A DNA stretch of 64,000 nucleotides from contig NZ_JACOGF010000004.1 in the NCBI RefSeq assembly GCF_014284335.1, positions 310,001-374,000 of the forward strand, read 5' to 3'. Below the pieces are notes generated by a model, which did not search any database, was not told the origin of the DNA, and saw nothing but the letters and a program-made list of their open reading frames with translations. Position numbers and translations under genes: made by a program. Positions 1 to 8,353 of this stretch are shown piece after piece. Source of the DNA: Undibacterium hunanense (lineage in GTDB: Bacteria; Pseudomonadota; Gammaproteobacteria; Burkholderiales; Burkholderiaceae_D). How positions within the stretch are numbered: position 1 is the first letter of the stretch; each line of letters starts with the position of its first letter.

Positions 1-106
1 GCCTGACGTCGCCATGTACCCGTATCATGGGCGGCAAACCGGAAGATAAGTGTAAATCGGAGGCATTGTTCTTGACGGAGAACGCCAGCAGTTCTGAAAT
101 GTCCAT
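1..106 (-). CDS. pilT: Type IV pilus retraction ATPase PilT, N-terminal fragment
   Basis: Only the first 35 codons lie in the window; the gene runs off the left edge. The reverse strand from an ATG at 106 begins MDISELLAFSVKN and continues with ASDLHLSSGLPP, the N-terminal PAS-like segment conserved in PilT-type secretion ATPases. PilT is a cytoplasmic hexameric ATPase that powers pilus retraction in twitching motility. The gene diverges from yggS-proC, an arrangement common in beta- and gammaproteobacteria. The Walker motifs lie outside the window, so PilT rather than PilU is inferred from the N-terminal wording only. Confidence 0.85.
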   Translation of the reverse strand, partial: MDISELLAFSVKNNASDLHLSSGLPPMIRVHGDVR

Positions 107-266
107 TTATAATTCCGCTCGTGGTTATCGTTGTTGATTGCGTTATTGACTGATTTTAAAGCTTTAAAAACTGGTTTTAAGGGCGATGAAGCCAACTTTA
201 TCGCCATGGTAAGCTGTTTAAGGCAGAAATCCGCAACGAATTTGATTGATTATTGCTTCCCCGATT

Positions 267-983
267 ATGTCCTCAATTTCTGACAACTTGCAAGCCGTAC
301 TTGCGCATATCCATGCTTATGCACAGCAGAGCGGACGTGACCCCAGCCAGGTGGATTTACTGGCAGTTTCCAAAACTTTCGGTGCTGATGCCGTGCTGGA
401 GGCTGTAGCAGCCGGGCAGCGTCGCTTTGGTGAGAATTATCTGCAGGAAGCCCTGGACAAGATACAGGCCGTGCAGGCCGCCAAGCTGGTATCGACAGCG
501 GCATGGCCACTGGAATGGCATTTTATCGGCCCCATACAAAGCAACAAGACACGGCCAATTGCCGAACACTTTGCCTGGGTGCATTCGGTGGACCGGGAAA
601 AAATCGCCCTGCGCCTTTCCGAACAAAGGCCTGATCATTTGCCCTCCCTGAATATTTGTCTGCAAGTCAATATTAGTGGCGAAGAAAGCAAGAGCGGTGT
701 GTTGCCAGCAGAAGCGCTGGCCCTTGCGCAGCAGATCGCTGTCTTGCCGCGCCTCAGCTTACGCGGTTTGATGGCCGTGCCCGAAGCGAGTGACGATGAA
801 CAGCAGCAAAGACGGGCATTTCGCCAGTTGAAAGAATTAAGCCAGTCCATACAGGCCGCCGGGATAGCACTCGACACCCTGTCCATGGGCATGAGCAGCG
901 ATCTGCACGCCGCAATTGCAGAAGGCAGTACCATGGTGCGGGTAGGCACGGCAATCTTTGGAAACAGGAATTATGCAAAATAA
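267..983 (+). CDS. yggS: YggS/PROSC family PLP-binding protein (PLP homeostasis)
   Basis: This 238-residue protein matches the YggS/PLPBP family, cytoplasmic pyridoxal-phosphate carriers with an alanine-racemase-like TIM barrel and no known catalytic activity. The PLP lysine lies in LLAVSKTF near residue 37. Other family motifs are FGENYLQEA, WHFIGPIQSNK, and the phosphate-binding end SMGMSSDLHAAI followed by GSTMVRVGTAIFG. I chose the ATG at 267, which gives the usual family length; an upstream TTG at 246 would add seven residues. It overlaps proC by 11 bases, so the two are probably co-translated, and this gene pair is widely conserved. Confidence 0.92.
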   Translation: MSSISDNLQAVLAHIHAYAQQSGRDPSQVDLLAVSKTFGADAVLEAVAAGQRRFGENYLQEALDKIQAVQAAKLVSTAAWPLEWHFIGPIQSNKTRPIAEHFAWVHSVDREKIALRLSEQRPDHLPSLNICLQVNISGEESKSGVLPAEALALAQQIAVLPRLSLRGLMAVPEASDDEQQQRRAFRQLKELSQSIQAAGIALDTLSMGMSSDLHAAIAEGSTMVRVGTAIFGNRNYAK

Positions 984-1800
984 ACTGAAAATCGCCTTTA
1001 TTGGTGGCGGCAATATGGCCAGTGCAATGATCGGTGGCCTGATCAGCGAATTAACCAGCGCCGAACATATCCATGTGGTGGATTTGAACCAGCAATCCCT
1101 GACCCGCATGGAAACCGAATTTGGTGTCAGCACGGCCATGGCAATCGATGACAGCCTGCACGGTGTCGATGCGATTATTCTGGCGGTCAAACCACAGAAT
1201 CTGCGTGACGCGGTGGCAGAACTGGCCCCTTATCTGAAAAACCAGTTACTGATTTCAATTGCGGCAGGCATCCGTGCTGCGGATATGTCGCGCTGGCTGA
1301 ATGGCTACGCCAGGATAGTACGCACCATGCCGAATACCCCGGCACTGATCAGCAAGGGGATAACGGGTTTATATGCCCTGCCAGAAGTAAGTGCGGCCGA
1401 AAAGCTGATAGCAGAACAGATCATGCAGGCCGTTGGCCTGACCACCTGGCTGGATGATGAAAGCCTGCTGGATGCCGTTACAGCCGTGTCTGGCAGCGGC
1501 CCAGCTTACGTGTTCTACTTTATTGAAGCCATGCAGCAGGCAGCCCAGGAACTGGGCCTTAGCCCCGATCAGGGCGTACAACTGGCGATTGCCACTTTCA
1601 ATGGTGCATCCCAACTGGCATTGCATTCCAGTGAGCCAGTTGCTGTGCTGCGTGAAAGGGTGACATCAAAAGGCGGTACCACCTATGCCGCCCTGACGAG
1701 CATGGAAGCCGCCGGTGTCAAACCAGCCATCGTGGCAGCCATCAAGGCTGCAGCTGCCCGTGGCAAGGAACTGGGTGATGAATTTGGTCAGCAGGCCTAA
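973..1800 (+). CDS. proC: Pyrroline-5-carboxylate reductase
   Basis: ProC catalyses the last step of proline synthesis, the NAD(P)H-dependent reduction of 1-pyrroline-5-carboxylate to L-proline, in the cytoplasm. The 275-residue product has the Rossmann motif IGGGNMASAMIGGL at residues 9-22, VKPQ in the cofactor region, and the family signature around MPNTPALISKG and AVSGSGPAYVFYFIEAM. The C-terminal GGTTYAAL segment is also typical. The ATG at 973 lies inside the end of yggS (11-base overlap). An upstream TTG at 958 is in frame but would add an unlikely extension. Confidence 0.95.
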   Translation: MQNKLKIAFIGGGNMASAMIGGLISELTSAEHIHVVDLNQQSLTRMETEFGVSTAMAIDDSLHGVDAIILAVKPQNLRDAVAELAPYLKNQLLISIAAGIRAADMSRWLNGYARIVRTMPNTPALISKGITGLYALPEVSAAEKLIAEQIMQAVGLTTWLDDESLLDAVTAVSGSGPAYVFYFIEAMQQAAQELGLSPDQGVQLAIATFNGASQLALHSSEPVAVLRERVTSKGGTTYAALTSMEAAGVKPAIVAAIKAAAARGKELGDEFGQQA

Positions 1801-1836
1801 ATAGCACGTCAGGGAGTACATCAGGCAGCGTGGTGT

Positions 1837-1879
1837 TTTTCCATGATGTCAGTGTGTTGCGGGCCAACATCATGGAAAA
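1837..1879. terminator. 13-bp inverted repeat after proC
   Basis: A perfect 13-bp inverted repeat has arms at 1837-1849 and 1867-1879 and a 17-base loop. The arms carry four T on the left and four A on the right, so transcripts from either side could end in a short U run. It sits 37 bases after the proC stop and 45 bases before the next start, so it could be a terminator for yggS-proC or an operator for the DUF3592 gene. Confidence 0.5.
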
Positions 1880-1923
1880 TCAGAAATGTTGCACCGCACA
1901 ATCTGTTTTGCTACATTGCGAGC

Positions 1924-3156
1924 ATGACAAAAATAAAAACAATAAGTTCTAAACTGGGATTAAGCGCCTTTGCCCTGGTTTTTGCTCTGGGGTTTGGCTT
2001 TGGCGGTGCTGAAGTAGGTGTCTTGCCTATGGCGAGAATGGTGACTGGCTGGTGGCGGGCCCAATCGCTGGTTGCCGTACCTGCCAGGATAGAAAAGCTG
2101 GAATTAAAGCGACACGACGGTGAAAGCACGACCTGGCAAGTGCAGGGCGAATTTGTCTACCAGTATCAGGGTAAGGAATTCCGCAGCCATCGCATCAATA
2201 TCGGTGGCGACAGCATTGACAATATCGGCTCTTACCAGAAAGATCGTTATGCTGAATTGCAGCGCGCCCAGACTGGTGGCCAAAACATCAATCTGTGGGT
2301 AGATCCGCAACAACCCGAATTTGCAGTAGTGGATCGTCAGATTCGCCTGCAGCGTTTGCTGTTCCTGATTCCCTTTGCCTTCCTTTTTCCTGCGGTCGCG
2401 CTGGTGGCGTGCTGGTTTTTGTGGGTGATCTGGCGCAAGCCCGTCCTGGATGAAAACCGTGGCGACGACCTGGTATGGGTACAGGTCTTGAATCCCTCGC
2501 CACAGCGGGGACTACTCAAGCCCGAACCCAGCGGTGCTCTGGCTGCCGGACTGTTCGCAGTGGTGTGGAATATGCTGACCTTGCCTTTGGTGTTGCTGGC
2601 GCTATCTGATGGTGGCTTTGGTATGCGTTGGCTATTGCTGGTGTTTCCTCTTGCCGGGGTATTGATCACCTATTATGCCGTGCGCCAGGCTTACCTGAAC
2701 TGGCTTGTAGGCAAGACTGCGTTGAGCACGGCGCAATTGCTGGCTGTTGGTATCTCTGAAGCCAGAGTCCGTTTGCATTTTTTCATACCTCTGGGACAAC
2801 GCATGCGTACGCCATCAATGTCCTATGATGCACACATCAGTATTGAATGTCTGTATGAAGACAGCAGGGGTGAAGATACCGACACCCGGACCTTATGGTC
2901 AGAATCCTTGCCTGTCATTACAGTTGCACATGCTGCTTCTTGCCTGGATACCAGTGTAAACCTGCCTGACAACCTGCCTGCAAGCACAGCCTGGGATGGG
3001 GACAGTGGCAAGGCCAGGCAGAAAGTCATCTGGAAACTACGGATAAAGATATTGAACCACACACTGGAATTCAATCTGCCTGTGTCGCATGGTGTGGGCC
3101 AGGTGCCCAGTCCTTTGATGCTGGCAGAGATGATACGCGCACCGCAACGCCCCTGA
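1924..3156 (+). CDS. DUF3592 domain membrane protein
   Basis: A 410-residue predicted inner-membrane protein. A hydrophobic segment at about residues 9-32 is followed by a soluble domain at about 45-140 that resembles DUF3592, with GEFVYQYQGKEFRSHRI and LWVDPQQPEFAVVDR as its landmarks. Further membrane segments lie near 143-168, 202-226 and 235-253, and a hydrophilic C-terminal part follows. The DUF3592 function is unknown. I chose the ATG at 1924 because the hydrophobic segment begins soon after it; the ORF continues upstream with cysteine-rich, non-family sequence. It stands alone between proC and a leftward gene. Confidence 0.75.
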   Translation: MTKIKTISSKLGLSAFALVFALGFGFGGAEVGVLPMARMVTGWWRAQSLVAVPARIEKLELKRHDGESTTWQVQGEFVYQYQGKEFRSHRINIGGDSIDNIGSYQKDRYAELQRAQTGGQNINLWVDPQQPEFAVVDRQIRLQRLLFLIPFAFLFPAVALVACWFLWVIWRKPVLDENRGDDLVWVQVLNPSPQRGLLKPEPSGALAAGLFAVVWNMLTLPLVLLALSDGGFGMRWLLLVFPLAGVLITYYAVRQAYLNWLVGKTALSTAQLLAVGISEARVRLHFFIPLGQRMRTPSMSYDAHISIECLYEDSRGEDTDTRTLWSESLPVITVAHAASCLDTSVNLPDNLPASTAWDGDSGKARQKVIWKLRIKILNHTLEFNLPVSHGVGQVPSPLMLAEMIRAPQRP

Positions 3157-3199
3157 TGGTGCCGTAGCATGTTGTCATGGCACGTTCATCACAGTGCAG

Positions 3200-3493
3200 T
3201 CAGGCAGCGGCGTGGCGCAGGATACTTTGTATGCCCATTTCCATTTTCTGTCTTGCGGATGAATTGGCCGAATGGACACGCATTTCAGGTGGAATGAAGC
3301 CGCGTGTTATGACAGCTTCTTCCAGCCAGGTAATGACGTCGTAGCCAGTCCCGCGTTCATCATCGCCAAGATCATGATCAAGACTGATGATTTGGACCTG
3401 GCCTGTTTCCAGTAGATTTATGGCTTCTTTTGGCCAATACACTCTTATCCAGCCCTCGGGCGTTTGACGTTCGTCATCAAGAAAGACTTTCAT
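3200..3493 (-). CDS. cREC-type (cyclic-phosphate processing receiver) domain protein
   Basis: This 97-residue single-domain protein resembles the cyclic-phosphate processing receiver family, a receiver-fold variant proposed from genome context to act in RNA 2',3'-cyclic phosphate processing. Diagnostic features are the N-terminal VFLDDERQTPEGW, the central acidic cluster ISLDHDLGDDERGTGYDV near residues 36-53, and the C-terminal VHSANSSARQKM. The paired aspartates match the acidic pocket of receiver domains. No kinase, ligase or phosphodiesterase gene is adjacent, so its partner is not evident. The neighbour at 3528 is in the same direction, 34 bases upstream. Confidence 0.75.
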   Translation of the reverse strand: MKVFLDDERQTPEGWIRVYWPKEAINLLETGQVQIISLDHDLGDDERGTGYDVITWLEEAVITRGFIPPEMRVHSANSSARQKMEMGIQSILRHAAA

Positions 3494-3527
3494 CTGACAT
3501 GCATTCCTTTTTATGTATGGACTCTAC

Positions 3528-4535
3528 TTATTGAGTCGCTGTATTTGTCAGTTTTTCAAAATTCTTTTTGCTTTCTTCCAGACGGTGCTTTTGCATTTCT
3601 TCCTGCTGATGGGCGATTCTTTCGATTTTCTGGTTGTGGGCATTGAATCTTTCCAGGTCTTCGGCACTGTAAAACGTGATTTGGCCACCATCCACAATCC
3701 ACTTTGTTCTGTCAGAGAGCAAGGTGACGATGTTTTCTACTTCCTGCACGATCTGTTTTTCCATCTGCCACTGTTCATTCAGTTGCTGGCTTGATTTAAG
3801 CATGCCACGTTCAAAACCGGCCAGGATATCTTTCTTGGTTTCTTCAGTGACATTCAATGCATTGATTTTCGCCTTGCCATCGTCGAACAGGCTTACAGTT
3901 TTCTTTTCGTATTTGTTGACGATATTTTTACCCTGCTCAATGATGTTTCTGCTTTCCAGCATGCTGACATCATTTTTCAGCCTGGCGGCATCCAACAATT
4001 TGTTCCAGCCTGCAGCATCCAGTTCGCGCAGGTAATCATTTCTTTGAGCGACGGCACTGTTCATGAAATCCTTCATGAAGCGTTCCATCTCGCCAAATTC
4101 GCCTGTGGCTTTGGTGGGCTCACCTGTACGTGTTTCTATGATGCCGGATGTACTGGCATTGCTGCCAGCTTTCGAGGTTTCCAAGGCATCACCCAGGCGC
4201 TTGAGTTCTTGCTGGGCTGAAGAAAACACCAGCGCAGCCTGGCGTTTTTGTTTGCCGATACCCAAATAACCACCGACGAGCAGCGACAAAAAAATGGCTA
4301 CAAACACGATACCGAATAATTTACCGCCCCGGTTACGTAGCAGTAGGAAATGAAAAATCCCGCCAGAAAAGATGGCATAGGCAAAAAATTCTCCGCTCAG
4401 AAGTGCCATCTCACCACGACTGTGCAGGCCCTGGAAATAAGCAAAGATGGCGGCAAGCACGCAGACTGGCAGCAGCAAGAAAATCCACAAGACACTGTGG
4501 CTGGTGGTGTTTGTATCCTGATAGTCTTCGCTCAT
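3528..4535 (-). CDS. Membrane protein with three N-terminal TM segments and a coiled-coil tail
   Basis: A 335-residue protein of no family I recognise. Three hydrophobic segments occur near residues 15-33, 50-66 and 73-93. They are followed by a long charged helical region with heptad-like stretches (about 100-330), including EESKKNFEKL near the end. The likely topology is an inner-membrane anchor with a large soluble coiled coil. A GGAG sequence lies about ten bases before the ATG at 4535. It is probably co-transcribed with the downstream cREC gene (34-base gap), but no function can be inferred from that. Confidence 0.65.
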   Translation of the reverse strand: MSEDYQDTNTTSHSVLWIFLLLPVCVLAAIFAYFQGLHSRGEMALLSGEFFAYAIFSGGIFHFLLLRNRGGKLFGIVFVAIFLSLLVGGYLGIGKQKRQAALVFSSAQQELKRLGDALETSKAGSNASTSGIIETRTGEPTKATGEFGEMERFMKDFMNSAVAQRNDYLRELDAAGWNKLLDAARLKNDVSMLESRNIIEQGKNIVNKYEKKTVSLFDDGKAKINALNVTEETKKDILAGFERGMLKSSQQLNEQWQMEKQIVQEVENIVTLLSDRTKWIVDGGQITFYSAEDLERFNAHNQKIERIAHQQEEMQKHRLEESKKNFEKLTNTATQ

Positions 4536-4676
4536 TCGGCTTACTCCGGAAGAGGATTAAAAATTACCTGGCGATATCCCGCATATCATGGCGCTGGATG
4601 GCGGCAGTGAAGGGTGGACAGTACCAGGTGGGCAGTCCAGGTGTGCAGCACAAGGTGATTAGTGTGACCTGAGTTT

Positions 4677-4747
4677 TGCTGAAACAGAATCACAACACAA
4701 GCAGACCATATCTGCAAGTCAGCTTGTGTTGCGATTCTGTTTCAGCA
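4677..4747. repeat. 26-bp near-perfect inverted repeat overlapping the exonuclease 3' end
   Basis: The arms are 4677-4702 and 4722-4747, identical at 25 of 26 positions, with a 19-base loop. The right arm encodes the last residues of the leftward exonuclease gene (MLKQNRNTS), and the stop codon falls in the loop. The left arm is therefore an inverted copy of the gene end. A nested 5-bp hairpin in the centre (4701-4705 with 4711-4715) could form instead. It may act as a terminator, although it lacks a U tract. Confidence 0.75.
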
Positions 4748-5276
4748 TATTGCAGAACAGGGCACCCTGTTCAATCGCATCATCAAGTGCGACATGGGTA
4801 TGCGGCATGGGATCGAACCAGTGTTTTGGCATATTCCGTTTGGTGCTGTCCCGGTAATCTGTTTTCAGCAACGCCATGGCAAAGCTCTTCATGTCCAGTG
4901 CAGAGTGACTAAACGGGCTTTCGCCGGCAAAACGTATCAAATACCAGTACACAAACAGAAAATCGAAGCCTGCCGGATAGGCAACGAATACCGGTTTTCC
5001 TGGCAAAGACTTAATCCAACTGACATAGCGCGGCATGGCCGTAGCCGGGTCTTCAATATCCTGACGGCAGGCTGCCCACGCTTGCGGCTGCGTTGCCCAC
5101 CAGGCCGCTGTGCCGGGGTCGGCAGTTGCGCCTGGCAGGCAGGCCAGGTTGACGCTGAAGGTGGAGATCATTTGCTTGTCTGCGGTGTAGGCAGCCGACC
5201 CCAGACTGAGCATGGAATGTGGTCCGGGAATGGGGCCATCGGTTTCCACATCGGTACTGATATAAATTTCTGTCAT
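4719..5276 (-). CDS. DnaQ-like 3'-5' exonuclease (RNase H fold)
   Basis: A 185-residue cytoplasmic protein with a DEDD exonuclease pattern. It starts with [11 protein letters not shown] (first acidic pair, residues about 8-10). The second acidic site lies in [13 protein letters not shown] near residue 104. [13 protein letters not shown] close to the C terminus supplies the histidine and last aspartate of a DEDDh-type site. It resembles small stand-alone exoribonuclease-like proteins of the Rv2179c type rather than the DNA polymerase epsilon subunit. It is monocistronic. Its last nine codons form one arm of a long inverted repeat, so the 3' end of the gene is structurally unusual. Confidence 0.72.
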   Translation of the reverse strand: MTEIYISTDVETDGPIPGPHSMLSLGSAAYTADKQMISTFSVNLACLPGATADPGTAAWWATQPQAWAACRQDIEDPATAMPRYVSWIKSLPGKPVFVAYPAGFDFLFVYWYLIRFAGESPFSHSALDMKSFAMALLKTDYRDSTKRNMPKHWFDPMPHTHVALDDAIEQGALFCNMLKQNRNTS

Positions 5277-5336
5277 GGCTTTTGTATTTTATCGGACAGG
5301 TTTTGCAGGTATTTGCTTATTCACTGGCAAGCCGGT

Positions 5337-5720
5337 TCAATTCTTGTCATAGTCGTCCAGGTCTTCAATGCGTCTTTCTGCATGGGTTTGCATACAGCCT
5401 ATCTGCATCATGGTGCGTATGCTGCCACTGGCATGACGCTGGAAGACCGCATCGCAATCAGCCTCGCGAAATTTTACCCATGCCCTTTGCGCATTGATGA
5501 GTTTCTTTTTCATTTCAGAATACAGTTCTGTTTCCGTATCAGGCTGGTCCAGTGATTTCAAGGCTTTTTGATAGACACGATTTAATTTCGCTTCCACTTT
5601 TTTCGCCTCGACAGAGGCACATTCATTGAGATCCATGGTTGAAACGGCTTTTTTGCAGTCCAGTGCGTAAGACGGCGCGCCAGCGCACAAGAGTATGAAA
5701 AACAGGAAGAGAGGTTTCAT
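5337..5720 (-). CDS. LprI-like lysozyme inhibitor domain protein (DUF1311)
   Basis: The 127-residue product has a classical signal peptide (MKPLFLFFILLCAGAPSYA) and a mature part beginning LDCKKAVSTMDLNECA. It includes the family pattern LINAQRAWVKFREADCDA. Four conserved cysteines and the W-x-x-x-R/D-x-x-C core fit the PF07007 family, whose M. tuberculosis member LprI inhibits lysozyme. A periplasmic location is expected. The ATG at 5720 starts the signal peptide; the ORF extends 33 bases upstream without adding a plausible N terminus. Actual lysozyme inhibition is not shown by the sequence. Confidence 0.78.
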   Translation of the reverse strand: MKPLFLFFILLCAGAPSYALDCKKAVSTMDLNECASVEAKKVEAKLNRVYQKALKSLDQPDTETELYSEMKKKLINAQRAWVKFREADCDAVFQRHASGSIRTMMQIGCMQTHAERRIEDLDDYDKN

Positions 5721-5841
5721 CGGTTGCTTGCAGATGGGATTTGGATATGGCACATGATACGCTGCCTCGCAGCAAAATCGGAGCAGTCTGCATTAGAGCA
5801 GACGGTATTTCATTTGAACAGAATTTCCTGCTGATTCATGC

Positions 5842-6153
5842 TCAGGGAGACACCTGAGTGCTCAATTGGCTTTTTTCAAAGCGGGCATTTCCCAGATATT
5901 TGAGATAGCGGGCATTGCCGTTTGCGTCGCTCATCTGATAATACTCACCCACATGCAGTGTAGGTAATTCATCGTTCAGCGCCAGCATTTTTTCAGAAGT
6001 GACGTAGTGAACTGCGCCATTTTGCGCATCAAGGCGATACACCTTGCCATCTGTCGCCGTGATCAATTGATAGCGCGGACCGGACCAGCCGCCATCGCAT
6101 GCAGACAGCATGATTGACATCATGAAGACCAACAAGATACGGGATTGTGTCAT
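5842..6153 (-). CDS. Small hypothetical lipoprotein
   Basis: A 103-residue protein with an N-terminal hydrophobic stretch ending in the lipobox LSAC at residues 16-19, so it should be lipidated and membrane-attached. The mature part contains ITATDGKVYRLDAQNGAVHYV, a sequence that looks like a beta-rich repeat unit of a PQQ/propeller type, but only one unit is present. A good ribosome site (AGGAGCACAC) precedes the ATG. No family is recognised. It is divergent from the DUF4214 gene across a 324-base gap. Confidence 0.65.
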   Translation of the reverse strand: MTQSRILLVFMMSIMLSACDGGWSGPRYQLITATDGKVYRLDAQNGAVHYVTSEKMLALNDELPTLHVGEYYQMSDANGNARYLKYLGNARFEKSQLSTQVSP

Positions 6154-6477
6154 GTGTGCTCCTGATTGAAGTGGGGGCGGGCCACGCTGGTTCCTGTCTG
6201 TGAATGGAGTGAAATTGCCATTTTGAAAATATAAACCAATATTATTTATTTGGCAATTTGTTTTATGAATGATATGGCCTCTCTGCTTATTGCCAGCCGT
6301 CCTCTGTCAAAAAATGTCGTACAGGCATGTAATCTCTTTGCTTTCTTGTAAAGGGATTGTTAAACTTTAAAGAGAACATTTATAATTGTATCGAAACGTA
6401 ACAGTGATTTGATCTGCAGCATCCGTTTATCCGAAACTTTTTTGAGCTGTCAGGGCTCATACTTACCAATAATTCTT
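6154..6477. other. Intergenic region between the lipoprotein and DUF4214 genes
   Basis: This AT-rich 324-base stretch holds the divergent promoter region. The only clear element is a sigma-70-like promoter toward the DUF4214 gene at 6357-6386. No ORF with a ribosome site or RNA gene was found. Confidence 0.5.
6357..6386 (+). promoter_or_regulatory. Predicted sigma-70 promoter of the DUF4214 gene
   Basis: TTGTTA at 6357-6362 and a perfect TATAAT at 6381-6386 are separated by 18 bases. The start codon at 6478 lies about 90 bases downstream, leaving a leader of roughly 85 bases. Confidence 0.6.
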
Positions 6478-7977
6478 ATGGCAAATATCAGCATCAAACT
6501 CTCACAAAACGTCGTTACCACCAATTATCAGCAACTCATAAAATCACCGCCTACCAATGGCAGCCTGGGTACCCTGTTTGATGTATTTCCCAAGCTGGGT
6601 TATGCATGGTCTCAGTCGCATCAATACTATTCAAGCTTTGACTTTAGTGGTGGCAGGGTGCGTATGGGTTTTGCCGATGGTTCCAGCACCACTTATAACG
6701 GTGTGATCCTGGATAATCCGAATGCCACGCAAGGTACGGCTTCTGCCACCAGCCTGCAGTTGTATTCCTCTGGCGTTTTATCCATCGTTGAAAATGGCCG
6801 GTTTAACTTTAATTACGCCAATACAGTCGTCAATGGTGTCAATTCGGTTTCCATTCATTCGACCACTACGCAGGTATCCAATTTTTCCGTGTCGACGCTG
6901 ACACCGACCAACAGCCCTTACTATGATCCGGTTGCCGGCAATGTGACGATAACGGTGCAGGGTTCCATCAGCGGCGATATCAACGGCAATAATACTGGCA
7001 CCGTCAACAGAATAACGGCGGCGGCAGACAAGTTCATCGCATCTACCTCAGTAGATGGCAGTTTTAATCTGTCTTCCAATTCTCTGGCCGTGGGGCAGGG
7101 TTTGGCCAAGTCAACAGTGACTGGAACGATGACGGCCTCGGTCACGGAATACCGTGACGGCAGTTACAACCGCGTCACGGGTGTGTCAGCCTTTCTTTCT
7201 GCCAATCAGCAGATTGATGAAAAATTGCTGGCTGACGAATCCCTGTTCGGCGGTTCGGATGTGATCAGCGTCGATTTGCCGTCGGTCATCTATGCTGATT
7301 ATCAGATCAATTCGGGTGCGGGCAGTGACCTGATTACCATCAGTGGCGGCGGCGGGCGTTTACACGTGAATGCAGGCAGCGGCAATGATGCCATCAATGT
7401 GGGTAGCGGCAATCATAATATCGATGGTGGTACTGGCCTGGATACCGTCATCATGGCAGGTCAGGCCAGCGCCTTCAATGTCAGCAAAACGGGTTCAGGC
7501 TACCAGGTGCGTGTTACGGCCAGTGGTGATGTAGACAGTCTGGTCAATGTCGAGCGCCTGCAATTTTCTGACAAGAGTATCGCCCTTGATATCACTGGTA
7601 CTGCCGGTCAGGCGTATCGTATTTACCAGGCAGCCTTTGGTCGCAAACCTGATCTGGAAGGACTGGGTTACTGGATCAAGGACATGGATAAAGGTTCCAG
7701 CCTGACTACTGTTGCTGCCGGTTTTTTCCAATCGCCAGAATTCCAGAAACTGTACGGTGCCAACCCTTCAACCAACACACTGATCACCAATTTTTATCAG
7801 AATGTGTTGCATCGTGCACCGGATCAGGCAGGCTTTGATTATTGGAATAATCAGTTGAGCACAGGCAAAATTACTGCTGCCGGGGCCTTGGCCAGTTTCT
7901 GTGAAAGCACAGAAAATCAGGCGCAGGTCATAGGATCGATACAGAACGGGATAGATTTCAAACTGTGGGCTGGCTGA
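6478..7977 (+). CDS. RTX-like, DUF4214 domain secreted protein
   Basis: A 499-residue protein without a Sec signal peptide. The N-terminal 270 residues are rich in N, S, T and G with beta-strand character. A glycine/aspartate-rich stretch follows at about 280-325, containing GAGSDLITISGGGG, AGSGNDAIN and DGGTGLDTV, which resembles degenerate RTX calcium-binding nonapeptides. Residues about 375-499 form a DUF4214 domain (AYRIYQAAFGRKPDLEGLGY and NVLHRAPDQAGFDYWNNQL). This architecture is typical of proteins exported by type I secretion, with surface or S-layer-like roles. No type I transporter genes are adjacent. I start at the ATG at 6478 (MANISIKLSQ), as the upstream extension is not family-like. 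Confidence 0.8.
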   Translation: MANISIKLSQNVVTTNYQQLIKSPPTNGSLGTLFDVFPKLGYAWSQSHQYYSSFDFSGGRVRMGFADGSSTTYNGVILDNPNATQGTASATSLQLYSSGVLSIVENGRFNFNYANTVVNGVNSVSIHSTTTQVSNFSVSTLTPTNSPYYDPVAGNVTITVQGSISGDINGNNTGTVNRITAAADKFIASTSVDGSFNLSSNSLAVGQGLAKSTVTGTMTASVTEYRDGSYNRVTGVSAFLSANQQIDEKLLADESLFGGSDVISVDLPSVIYADYQINSGAGSDLITISGGGGRLHVNAGSGNDAINVGSGNHNIDGGTGLDTVIMAGQASAFNVSKTGSGYQVRVTASGDVDSLVNVERLQFSDKSIALDITGTAGQAYRIYQAAFGRKPDLEGLGYWIKDMDKGSSLTTVAAGFFQSPEFQKLYGANPSTNTLITNFYQNVLHRAPDQAGFDYWNNQLSTGKITAAGALASFCESTENQAQVIGSIQNGIDFKLWAG

Positions 7978-8009
7978 TACCTGCTACAGTTCATCAGTTC
8001 TAATGACGG

Positions 8010-8040
8010 GCCGGAGCAGCATGTCTGCATGCTCTCCGGC
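8010..8040. terminator. Stem-loop after the DUF4214 gene
   Basis: The arms gccggagcagcatg and catgctctccggc pair over 13 bases with one bulge and a 4-base loop. It begins 33 bases after the stop. No T run follows, so it may be an mRNA 3' stabiliser or a weak terminator. Confidence 0.5.
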
Positions 8041-8073
8041 TGGAAGATAATTTATCCCTGGTCACCATCCGCT

Positions 8074-8292
8074 TCAGGTGCGGCTGTCACCACGCAGCCT
8101 TAACCATTCATCGGCGACATCACCCATGGTCTTGTGGCGGGCATCACTTATCCACGCCATGAAGTCACGATCAAAACCGAAATCAGGTCCGCATTGCGTG
8201 ACGAGAAAACGCCTGACGTTCTGGATGTTCTTGTAATCCTTGTCTATCACGGTCGCGCGCGATATGTCATTGCCATGCCAGTCTGTTTTCAT
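8074..8292 (-). CDS. DUF6434 family small protein
   Basis: A 72-residue protein whose sequence contains DWHGNDISRATVID, QNVRRFLVTQCGPDFGFDR and a C-terminal TMGDVADEWLR. These match a small family also found as a C-terminal domain of SAP-domain proteins (DUF6434). Function is unknown. I prefer the ATG at 8292 because an AAAAGG lies eight bases ahead of it. ATGs at 8298 and further upstream are in frame, the longest giving 101 residues. It diverges from the glycosyltransferase-like gene. Confidence 0.65.
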   Translation of the reverse strand: MKTDWHGNDISRATVIDKDYKNIQNVRRFLVTQCGPDFGFDRDFMAWISDARHKTMGDVADEWLRLRGDSRT

Positions 8293-8353
8293 GCGCATTG
8301 CCTTTTGAAATCTTGTTATTATCCTGCAATGTCTATGATCAAATTGCAGCCTC

